From positions 1-5,315 of the forward strand of contig JAQBNV010000099.1 in the NCBI GenBank assembly GCA_028288395.1: a DNA stretch of 5,315 bases, in the 5' to 3' direction. The notes under the pieces were generated by a model. That model searched no databases. It saw only the letters and a list, made by a program, of their open reading frames with translations, and was not told the origin of the DNA. Below, piece after piece: positions 1 through 5,033 of this stretch; the first letter of the stretch is position 1; every line of letters starts with the position of its first letter. A program made the position numbers and the translations under genes. The DNA is from Adhaeribacter sp. Its GTDB lineage: Bacteria; Bacteroidota; Bacteroidia; Cytophagales; Hymenobacteraceae.

Positions 1-499
1 GTTTGATGTGATTTCCTGGAAATGAATGTTTAAACCCTCCTTTCTGCGTCTTCATAAATGCTTTATATAGGTTTAAGGGAATTTGAAAATTTCTGGGTTA
101 TTCATTATTTGGTAGCAGAATAAATAAGCATTATCTAAGCAACAGTCAATTTTACTATTTTTAGTAATCGTTTTACAAACGTCCTTTTAAGTGATATCGC
201 AAGTGATAAAAGTAGTTCACGGATGAACAAACGTGCAATGGTGAGGTTATAAAAGGAATAAACAGGAAAGTTTTGCTTATACCCGTGCCAATAAGAACAG
301 CAGCGGGGTAGCCGCCGCCTGGGTGCGGGTAGAGCAGGAACTACAATGCCGTGACCGGGAAGTTGCAGTTTGAAAAGGCACAGCAGCAATAGGTTCAGGA
401 ACGGTAGCAACAGCGCCGGGACACCGGAAGGTAAGCGAAATACTATTATTTATTTCTTTCGCCTATCAAAAGTTAATCCGGGAGAAAACTTATCTTAGT
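1..499. other. intergenic stretch with a GC-rich pocket, no supported gene
   Basis: No convincing gene is seen here. Most of the stretch is A/T-rich, but about 281-430 is markedly GC-rich (39 of 60 bases are G or C in 281-340). A minus-strand open frame at 135-410 has only a TTG start, no methionine and an odd Leu/Arg-rich composition, so I do not call it. A plus-strand frame is open from 245 to a stop at 371-373 and reads in part AAAWVRVEQELQCRDREVAV; it has no start codon and could be a decayed gene fragment or chance. On the minus strand an ATG at 55 opens a frame that runs off the left edge (18 codons, beginning MKTQKGGF), too short to judge. Positions 95-140 resemble 1378-1421 in the next intergenic gap. 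Confidence 0.6.
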
Positions 500-1069
500 C
501 TAGGCTCCATTTTTTGCCAGAATCTCTTTATTCTCTTTTTCAAGTTCAGCAATTCGCCGGTTACTTTTTGCTATAGCATTTCGGGCAGCTAACCTTAGTT
601 CCATCTCGTCCATTACGATGGCAGCCATTTCCTGGAGCATTTCTTTTTGTGCATTGGTCAGATACCGCTGTGCTTTGTCGATTATGCATAAAGTACCAAG
701 GTTATAACCTTCTTGGGTCTTAAGGGGGGCAGCAGCATAAAAGCGAAGCCCAAATTGACCACAAACCAAAGAGTTTGTTAGACATCGGGGATCATTTTCG
801 GCATCTTCTATAATGTATAAATCTGGTGAAAGAATAGCTGAAGCACATAGGCCAGCTTCCAGGCCGATTTGCTTAACTCCCTCAAGCCCAAATTGTGACT
901 TAAACCATATTCTGTCTTCGTCAACCAAACTGATGATGGCAATAGGCATATTAAACATTTTGGATGCTAAAGCGGTAATTCGGTCGAAACTACCATCCGG
1001 AGGCGTGTCCAAAATGTCAAAACGTTTTAAGGCGCTTAATCTTTCTTTTTCAATCAGCATTGCTTCCAT
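500..1069 (-). CDS. free-standing GAF-domain sensor protein
   Basis: The product is a soluble 189-residue cytoplasmic protein consisting almost entirely of one GAF domain. GAF domains bind small ligands or mediate dimerisation in signalling proteins; the ligand here cannot be read from sequence. Residues 8-25 (RLSALKRFDILDTPPDG) form the typical N-terminal lead-in, followed by the GAF core at about 26-160 with PIAIISLVDEDRIWFKS (42-58), GLCASAIL (73-80) and GYNLGTLCIID (121-131). These are hallmarks of the GAF family often found fused to histidine kinases or diguanylate cyclases; here no output domain is attached. The C-terminus (about 158-189) is charged and heptad-like, probably a coiled coil for dimerisation or docking. 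Cysteines lie at 75, 96, 103 and 128. The ATG at 1069 is preceded by a purine-rich AAAGAAGA; a second in-frame ATG three codons on is an equally possible start. Family assignment is firm, biological role unknown. Confidence 0.9.
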   Translation of the reverse strand: MEAMLIEKERLSALKRFDILDTPPDGSFDRITALASKMFNMPIAIISLVDEDRIWFKSQFGLEGVKQIGLEAGLCASAILSPDLYIIEDAENDPRCLTNSLVCGQFGLRFYAAAPLKTQEGYNLGTLCIIDKAQRYLTNAQKEMLQEMAAIVMDEMELRLAARNAIAKSNRRIAELEKENKEILAKNGA

Positions 1070-1164
1070 TCTTCTTTTACTAATATTACTTTAGAACTGC
1101 GCTTTCGTAAATTTTGCATGGTGCGTAATCTGGTGCGGGCGTCCTGGCCCGGGCCTGCTCTTTG

Positions 1165-1220
1165 CCGGCCTTTAGCCGCTAATATTTGATCTATAAAGAA
1201 TAATATTGGCCAGAGGCCGG
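1165..1220. repeat. long imperfect inverted repeat (hairpin)
   Basis: The left arm is 1165-1186 and the right arm 1202-1220. CCGGCCT at 1165-1171 pairs with AGGCCGG at 1214-1220. T1172 and T1173 pair with G1213 (wobble) and A1212, and one mismatch follows. GCC 1175-1177 pairs with GGC 1208-1210, then three bases (1178-1180) bulge out, and AATATT 1181-1186 pairs with AATATT 1202-1207. In total there are about 18 pairs around a 15-base loop. There is no T tract directly after either arm, so on its own it is not a standard intrinsic terminator. It may be an mRNA leader structure, part of a small RNA, or a REP-like intergenic repeat. Confidence 0.65.
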
Positions 1221-1222
1221 AT

Positions 1223-1248
1223 AAAAACAGACCGAGGCTGTCGCCTCG
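1223..1248 (-). terminator. candidate intrinsic terminator, minus strand
   Basis: Read on the minus strand, CGAGGC and GCCTCG form a perfect 6-bp GC-rich stem with a GACA loop (1233-1248), followed after five bases by TTTTT (1223-1227). It lies about 430 bases beyond the histidine kinase stop and upstream of the GAF gene. It would therefore separate the two transcripts if the kinase message is long. The gap between stem and T tract is larger than in a textbook terminator, so activity is uncertain. Confidence 0.45.
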
Positions 1249-1516
1249 TGCCAGATAAGTAGTTAACCTGTTTTTCTAATACGTAACTTTGAAGTAATAA
1301 TAGAATTAAATCTAAATTTTTGCATGATAACTATTAAAAAAAGCCGGTTTATGGTTTGTTTTAACCTGCATAAGGTTGGGTATCCATTATTTGGCAGCTA
1401 GCTGTTTTGCATTACTTAGGCTTTTCCGGGGAGGATGTGCTGTGATTTTTAATAATCGTCATTATAATGTAAAGAAGCAATTTACTAACTCTATCAAGGA
1501 ATTTTTACCCTGGTAG

Positions 1517-1541
1517 CTATAGCAATAATAAATTGCTATGG
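1517..1541. repeat. strong perfect hairpin downstream of the kinase gene
   Basis: ATAGCAAT (1519-1526) and ATTGCTAT (1532-1539) form an 8-bp perfect stem around a five-base AATAA loop. It is extended by a T-G wobble (1518/1540) and a C-G pair (1517/1541). It lies about 135 bases past the kinase stop codon. Neither strand has a T tract next to it, so a role in 3' end protection or as a protein-binding palindrome is as likely as termination. Confidence 0.6.
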
Positions 1542-1675
1542 GAAGCAGTAGGAGGTTGGTAACTGAATTTATTTACTTATTCTTAACGAAGCGAAATCTT
1601 TGATTCTCTTAAATAATAAATGTTTAATGCCAGTGGTAAAATCTTTGAATTTTCCCTGCCTGCCAGTACTATTAT

Positions 1676-2911
1676 TTACATTAATTCGATGAAAACAGTA
1701 GTGCCCTCATGTTCCTGACTTTCCACCCATACTTTACCTTTGTGTTTATCAATTATTTGTTTCACAATATAAAGTCCTAAGCCCGTGGTGGGCTCACCTT
1801 CAGTTCCGGTTCTCCCAGCTTTGGTAAATTTATTAAATATATTAGCCTGCAACTTAGCCGGAATACCAATCCCGTTATCCTGAACTTGGAGAATTGTCTT
1901 TTTTCTTTCCTTTTTCAAAGTTATGGTTACTTGCCCATTTTCATTGGTGAACTTTACGGCATTGGAAAGTAAGTTATCCAGCACTCTTTTAAATTTATCC
2001 CTATTTATATGAGCATACACGGGTTTTTCAGGGGAATGGAACGTCACTGTTATACCTTTCTTTAGAGCACCTACGCTAAGATTGTTTAGGTGAAACTGAA
2101 TATAGGTTTTCAGGTTGGTTTCTTCTAGCGTTTCATAAGTAGATTCTATTTCTCCTATGAGAAGTAAATCATTAATAAGGATTAATGCTTTATCTGAGGT
2201 ATCCGAAATTAAATTTACATAAGTAAAAGTTTCATTTTGCTTTTCCCGCTCTTGGGCCTGGAGCGCTTCCAGGTTTTCTTTCAGAAAACCAGCAGCCAAC
2301 TTAATTTTGAAAATAGGAGATTTTAAATCATGCGCTACCATATGCATAATGTTTTCCTGGTTATCATACTGCTTCTTAAGTTCCAGTTCTAAAGATTTGC
2401 GTTTGTTAATGTCTTCTACAATCGTAAAACCTAATGAAATATCCTGGTCCTGGAAAAGAATGGAGGTAACCTGGCACCATATACCAGTGCCATCTTTCTT
2501 TAGCAGGCAGGTTTCAATTCGAAAGGCAGGAATTTGCCTTTCCCAAAGGTTCGTCTGCAACTCCTGCCAGTGATGAATAAAATCAGGATGGGCAAATTTA
2601 GTGATTCTGGAGCCGATTAATTCTGCTTTCGTGTAGCCCAGCATCTGCTGCAAAGCCTTATTTACCTGCATGATTTTTAAATCCGGGGCAATTATTTTAT
2701 TACCCAGTATCGACTGGTTGAATATGGCCTCGAAGCGGCTTTGGCTTTCTTCGTACTTCTTTTCAAGAGCTACCTGTTTTTTAAGTTCGGCATGGGCGGC
2801 TGTATTCTCCGAACGCAGTTGCTTAATTTGTTCCCGCAAAGCCAAGATTTCCGCTTCGAGCGGAGTTCTTTTATTTTCGGAGGTATTGAGACTATCTTTT
2901 GCGTTGGGCAT
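1676..2911 (-). CDS. soluble PAS-domain sensor histidine kinase
   Basis: The product is a 411-residue cytoplasmic histidine kinase that should autophosphorylate on histidine and pass the phosphate to a response regulator. No membrane segment or signal peptide is seen. Residues about 15-58 are a charged coiled coil. A PAS/PAC domain follows at about 59-170 (RFEAIFNQSILG, LGYTKAELIG, ending FTIVEDINKRK). The HisKA dimerisation helix at about 185-255 has the H-box MVAHDLKSPI with phospho-acceptor His194. The HATPase domain (about 300-411) has an N-box LDNLLSNAVKFT with Asn317, a G1 box DNGIGI (345-350), an F-box IFNKFTKAG and a G2 box GLGL (377-380). All catalytic motifs are intact, so it is likely active. 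No receiver domain or adjacent response regulator is visible, so it is an orphan in this window. The start ATG at 2911 is the natural one; the upstream region is A/T-rich without a Shine-Dalgarno. The PAS ligand cannot be predicted. Confidence 0.95.
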   Translation of the reverse strand: MPNAKDSLNTSENKRTPLEAEILALREQIKQLRSENTAAHAELKKQVALEKKYEESQSRFEAIFNQSILGNKIIAPDLKIMQVNKALQQMLGYTKAELIGSRITKFAHPDFIHHWQELQTNLWERQIPAFRIETCLLKKDGTGIWCQVTSILFQDQDISLGFTIVEDINKRKSLELELKKQYDNQENIMHMVAHDLKSPIFKIKLAAGFLKENLEALQAQEREKQNETFTYVNLISDTSDKALILINDLLLIGEIESTYETLEETNLKTYIQFHLNNLSVGALKKGITVTFHSPEKPVYAHINRDKFKRVLDNLLSNAVKFTNENGQVTITLKKERKKTILQVQDNGIGIPAKLQANIFNKFTKAGRTGTEGEPTTGLGLYIVKQIIDKHKGKVWVESQEHEGTTVFIELM

Positions 2912-2951
2912 ACTTCTAAAATATTCTATAAATATATTACTTGGAGTACCG

Positions 2952-2973
2952 TTCTCATTTATTAAAATGAGAA
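2952..2973. repeat. perfect 9-bp inverted repeat upstream of the kinase
   Basis: TTCTCATTT (2952-2960) and AAATGAGAA (2965-2973) are perfectly complementary around a four-base ATTA. The hairpin sits in the 84-base gap between the stop of the 77-residue gene and the start of the kinase, 41 bases before the kinase ATG. It could be an operator, an mRNA processing or attenuation hairpin between two cistrons, or a plus-strand structure followed by a T-rich stretch. On the minus strand no T tract follows, so it should not act as a terminator in front of the kinase. Confidence 0.6.
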
Positions 2974-2995
2974 TTTCTTCTTTACAACCTGCCCG

Positions 2996-3229
2996 TTATA
3001 ACTTGCGAATCTTGGCGGGCTGGTTTTTGAAATTAAGCAGATAACGTGCTACCAGGAAGCAGTATTCTATAGCCTCTGAAATATCATCTGTATTCTTAAA
3101 TAAAGATAGCAATCTTTGACTCTTCTGGAGTAGAAGATAAGGTTTTCCCAGCGACCTGATTTTATGATAATTTTCTTGCAAAGAAAGGTAAAGATAATCC
3201 AGGTTGGAGTTATCAAATAGCGTATACAT
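2996..3229 (-). CDS. small hypothetical protein (77 aa)
   Basis: I do not recognise this protein. It starts at an ATG (3229), ends in TAA, and encodes 77 residues rich in Leu and Tyr (LDYLYLSLQENYHKIR at the N-terminal end, ISEAIEYCFLVARYLLNF towards the C-terminus) with a basic tail (AKIRKL). The pattern suggests two or three amphipathic helices and no membrane segment or signal peptide. No known motif is visible. It lies 84 bases upstream of the histidine kinase on the same strand, so co-transcription is plausible and it might be an accessory or regulatory partner; that is inference only. An overlapping ATG frame starting a few bases upstream is less protein-like. It could still be a non-coding frame in A/T-rich DNA, but its composition looks like a real soluble helical protein. 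Confidence 0.55.
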   Translation of the reverse strand: MYTLFDNSNLDYLYLSLQENYHKIRSLGKPYLLLQKSQRLLSLFKNTDDISEAIEYCFLVARYLLNFKNQPAKIRKL

Positions 3230-3301
3230 TTTGCCATTTACTGAGTACGGGATAAATATTCCTTTTATCAGGCGGTACTACATTGTTTATTCTTTTGCTT
3301 C

Positions 3302-3329
3302 AAAAACACCCAGCTGCTTATCTAGCAGC
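3302..3329 (-). terminator. possible weak terminator downstream of the MFS gene
   Basis: On the minus strand GCTGCT and AGCAGC form a 6-bp stem with a five-base loop (3313-3329), followed after six bases by TTTTT (3302-3306). It lies about 250 bases past the transporter stop and 70-100 bases ahead of the 77-residue gene. It could end the transporter transcript, or act in the leader of the downstream gene. The stem is short and the T tract is displaced, so this is a weak call. Confidence 0.3.
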
Positions 3330-3484
3330 ATACTAAATTAAAGGTAAGAAGTTTTATTTATTTTTTTTCAGATTTAGAGAGAAAGTGCCATAAAAGCGTC
3401 TGAAAAGCTTTGCCTATAATGATTTTAACCCACTTTTACTTATAACTAATGTAATGTTAAACAGAAAGGAATTATGACTTTTGT

Positions 3485-3492
3485 TATATTTG
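3485..3492 (+). promoter_or_regulatory. possible Bacteroidota -7 element (TATATTTG)
   Basis: TATATTTG fits the TAnnTTTG consensus for the primary sigma factor of Bacteroidota exactly. No TTG-type -33 element is seen at the expected distance upstream, which weakens the call. Transcription from here would run on the plus strand, convergent with and antisense to the 3' end of the MFS gene; a run of seven T residues follows at 3587-3593. No supported plus-strand gene lies downstream. Confidence 0.25.
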
Positions 3493-3578
3493 CGGGCAGG
3501 GGCAAGAAGGAGTAATAAACCGACGTGTCATGAGGCGAATTGGTAAACCTGTTCCCGAATTAAACCGACATTTAGATT

Positions 3579-4772
3579 TTAGGAGATTTTTTTAAAACTG
3601 TATGAGAGGCCTACCAGCAGAAGCAGAAAACTGATAAATCCAAATGCTATTGGTAGTGAAGTGTGATGAGAGATAAATCCTAAAAGCGCCGGACCTGCTA
3701 ATTGACCAGCATAACCAAAGGTAGAAATGGCCGGAATAGCAACAGAGGCAGGAATATTCTTTAAGCTTCCGCCTTCACTAAAAAATACCGGAACCGTGTT
3801 AGCCGCACCAATACCCAGCAGAACAAAGCCTAGTAAGGAAGTAATAAGCCAGGGTGTTAGTATGGCCAGAGACAAACCAGCCGCTGCAATCAGACACCCA
3901 TAAACAACAACTTTTTTACTATCCAGCCGCATCACTAATCTGTCTCCAAGTAAGCGCATGATGGCCATGGCTACGGAAAAAGCAGCGTAGCCCATTCCAG
4001 CTAGCGCTACATCAACGCCCCGGTCTTCTTTTAAGAAGACCGCACTCCAATCCAGCATCGCCCCTTCTGCTAAAAATAAAGCGAAACACAACAGGCCTAA
4101 ATAAAGAACGCTCCTGTTTAACCAGGATTGTTTTTTATCTGGTTTATTTCCGGCTGGCGTACTAGTGGGTGAATCAAAGCGCTTACTTACTTCTTTTTCG
4201 TACTTACTGGGTAAAAGAAACCGGTATTGCGTGCTTACAATCAAAAGCAAGATGAGGGAAATACTTGTAGCAGCTATCACAGGAGGTAAACCAAGTTTTA
4301 TCAGCAAACCTAAACCCAACGAACCGGCTAAGCCGCCCACACTAAAAAGGCCGTGCAAAGAAGACATAATGGGTTTACCGTATAAATTCTGAACTTGTAC
4401 GCCATGCGCATTCATGGCTACGTCTACGGTGCCAATGGCCGAACCAAATAAAAATAATAGAAACCCCATGGCCAGGACTGAATTCATGATCAGTAGTAAG
4501 GGCAAGGTGAAAGAGATTAAAAGCGAGGCCATTAACATGACTATCCTGCTGCCGAACTTATAAATTAATATACCTGTCACAGGCATCATCGTAAGGGCAC
4601 CCGCACCTAATAAGAGCAGCAGAAGGCCTAACCCGCTGTCATTAAGTTCCAAACGGTCTTTAGCAAAAGGTACCATGATGGCCCAACTGGATATTCCTAA
4701 GCCACAAACTAAAAAAATGGATTGGGTGGCTTTTTTGGGCTTCTCTAAATTTAATTCGGGTACTACATTCAT
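3579..4772 (-). CDS. MFS transporter, YbjJ/FucP-like
   Basis: The product is a 397-residue inner-membrane secondary transporter of the major facilitator superfamily with about 12 hydrophobic helices: six from about 19 to 182, a hydrophilic central loop at about 186-218, and six from about 221 to 392. Traits of the YbjJ-like branch, related to fucose permease-type carriers, are visible. They are TVDVAMNAHGVQVQ after helix 4, PIMSSLHGLFSVGGLAGS before helix 5, the acidic FLAEGAMLDWSAVFLKE at helix 7, and GAANTVPVFFSEGG at helix 10. GDRLVMRLDSKK is the motif-A-like loop between helices 8 and 9. The substrate is not determined; sugars or small organic molecules are typical of relatives. The frame extends upstream to a TTG at 4808, but 4772 is the first ATG and gives a normal 18-residue N-terminal tail before helix 1, so I start there. 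No Shine-Dalgarno is visible. The gene is divergent from the lipoprotein at 5034. Confidence 0.93.
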   Translation of the reverse strand: MNVVPELNLEKPKKATQSIFLVCGLGISSWAIMVPFAKDRLELNDSGLGLLLLLLGAGALTMMPVTGILIYKFGSRIVMLMASLLISFTLPLLLIMNSVLAMGFLLFLFGSAIGTVDVAMNAHGVQVQNLYGKPIMSSLHGLFSVGGLAGSLGLGLLIKLGLPPVIAATSISLILLLIVSTQYRFLLPSKYEKEVSKRFDSPTSTPAGNKPDKKQSWLNRSVLYLGLLCFALFLAEGAMLDWSAVFLKEDRGVDVALAGMGYAAFSVAMAIMRLLGDRLVMRLDSKKVVVYGCLIAAAGLSLAILTPWLITSLLGFVLLGIGAANTVPVFFSEGGSLKNIPASVAIPAISTFGYAGQLAGPALLGFISHHTSLPIAFGFISFLLLLVGLSYSFKKIS

Positions 4773-5033
4773 ATAACAACAACATTGGCCGAAAAAGTAG
4801 GATGGCAATACACAGCAAGGTTACTACTAAATTCTAATTATTGTTACCAAGCCCTTGGCCAATACAATTCCGAATGTTGTAAAATTAATAGATTAAAAGA
4901 CGTTAATACAAGTTGCTTTTTTATCGCCCTATTTTCCTGGAGTTTTGAATGCACCATGTTGGCTTGGTGCTTGGTCAACCATTAATCTGTACAATCCGTT
5001 TATTAAATTAATAATCAACTAGATAAAACCAGG
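4773..5033. promoter_or_regulatory. divergent control region between the MFS and lipoprotein genes
   Basis: This 261-base A/T-rich region must carry the promoters of both divergent genes. The core TTGGC occurs three times (4785, 4855, 4959), twice as TTGGCC. Small palindromes include CCAAGCCCTTGG (4847-4858), TTGGCCAA (4855-4862), TACAA/TTGTA arms (4863-4881) and the hairpin at 4951-4970. A weak plus-strand promoter may be TTGG at 4959-4962 with TTAATCTG at 4982-4989, which only partly matches the Bacteroidota consensus. A short AGG directly precedes the lipoprotein ATG. A 66-codon plus-strand frame in this region starts at a TTG and is not credible as a gene. Confidence 0.5.
4951..4970. repeat. 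inverted repeat, operator-like, upstream of the lipoprotein
   Basis: GCACCA (4951-4956) and TGGTGC (4965-4970) are perfect 6-base arms separated by eight bases, about 63 bases before the lipoprotein start codon. The right arm is followed by TTGGTCAACCA, itself partly palindromic. The position overlaps the best candidate promoter, so a regulator binding site is reasonable, but no regulator gene is visible in the window. Confidence 0.4.

Larger units (their letters stand above)
1108..1326. repeat. near-identical direct repeats bracketing a GC-rich hairpin block
   Basis: The sequence TAAATTTTGCATG at 1108-1120 recurs as TAAATTTTTGCATG at 1313-1326, differing only by one extra T. Between them lies the GC-rich cluster of inverted repeats. 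The arrangement resembles a small non-autonomous insertion or intergenic repeat element with flanking duplication, but I see no clear terminal inverted repeats immediately inside the two copies. Chance recurrence of an A/T-rich 13-mer cannot be excluded. Confidence 0.4.
1070..1675. other. 606-base intergenic gap with nested hairpins and repeats
   Basis: This gap lies downstream of the histidine kinase and upstream of the GAF gene, both on the minus strand. I find no coding frame worth calling. It is unusually structured. A GC-rich block (about 1131-1250) contains the 10-base palindrome GGCCCGGGCC (1146-1155), a long imperfect hairpin (1165-1220) and a compact hairpin with a downstream T tract (1223-1248, minus). 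Direct repeats at 1108-1120 and 1313-1326 bracket this block. Further along are the palindrome CAGCTAGCTG (1395-1404), a strong hairpin at 1517-1541, and a weak A/T-rich hairpin just after the kinase stop (1635-1656). The 10-mer AAATCTTTGA occurs at 1594-1603 and 1639-1648. The promoter of the GAF gene should be in this gap, but I could not find a clear Bacteroidota-type TAnnTTTG element on the minus strand. Confidence 0.7.
3230..3578. other. intergenic gap between the transporter and the 77-aa gene
   Basis: No gene is called here. The stretch contains a hairpin with a downstream T tract on the minus strand (3302-3329), a Bacteroidota-type -7 element on the plus strand (3485-3492), and a 9-base direct repeat TAAACCGAC (3516-3524 and 3561-3569, the second copy fully inside the gap). 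A 14-codon minus-strand frame (MLLDKQLGVFEAKE, ATG at 3331) overlaps the hairpin and is too short to support. A 21-codon plus-strand frame beginning at 3530 runs into the 3' end of the transporter gene and is also not supported, its AAGGAG (3507-3512) being too far from the ATG. Confidence 0.6.

Noticed and set aside
1..55. Minus-strand frame starting at ATG 55 and running off the left edge (MKTQKGGF...)
   Set aside because: Only 18 codons are visible and there is no recognisable signal or ribosome binding site, so a gene start cannot be supported.
135..410. 91-codon minus-strand open frame
   Set aside because: It begins at a TTG, contains no ATG, has a Leu/Arg/Pro-rich composition that changes with the local GC content, and shows no known motif.
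1635..1656. Hairpin right after the kinase stop as a terminator
   Set aside because: The stem is A/T-rich with a mismatch and no T tract follows on the minus strand.
1735..1745. TACCTTTG match to the Bacteroidota -7 element on the plus strand inside the kinase gene
   Set aside because: It lies inside a well-supported coding region on the opposite strand with no plus-strand gene downstream; chance match.
3287..3331. 14-codon minus-strand frame MLLDKQLGVFEAKE
   Set aside because: It reads like a protein C-terminus, but an in-frame stop lies three codons upstream of the ATG and it overlaps a hairpin, so it is most likely chance.
3530..3595. 21-codon plus-strand frame after a possible promoter
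   Set aside because: It is very short and antisense to the transporter end, and the AAGGAG is 17 bases from the ATG, too far to act as its ribosome binding site.
3529..3600. tRNA-like stretch (GGCGAATTGGTAAACC resembles a tRNA-Leu D-arm)
   Set aside because: No matching anticodon stem, T-arm or acceptor stem follows, and the region overlaps the transporter 3' end.
4773..4808. Upstream extension of the MFS gene to a TTG start at 4808
   Set aside because: The extra 12 residues include three cysteines in a row and lie before a better-placed ATG at 4772; family members normally have a short tail before helix 1.
4785..4985. 66-codon plus-strand open frame
   Set aside because: It begins at a TTG, overlaps the transporter promoter region, and has an unprotein-like Cys/Trp-rich composition.
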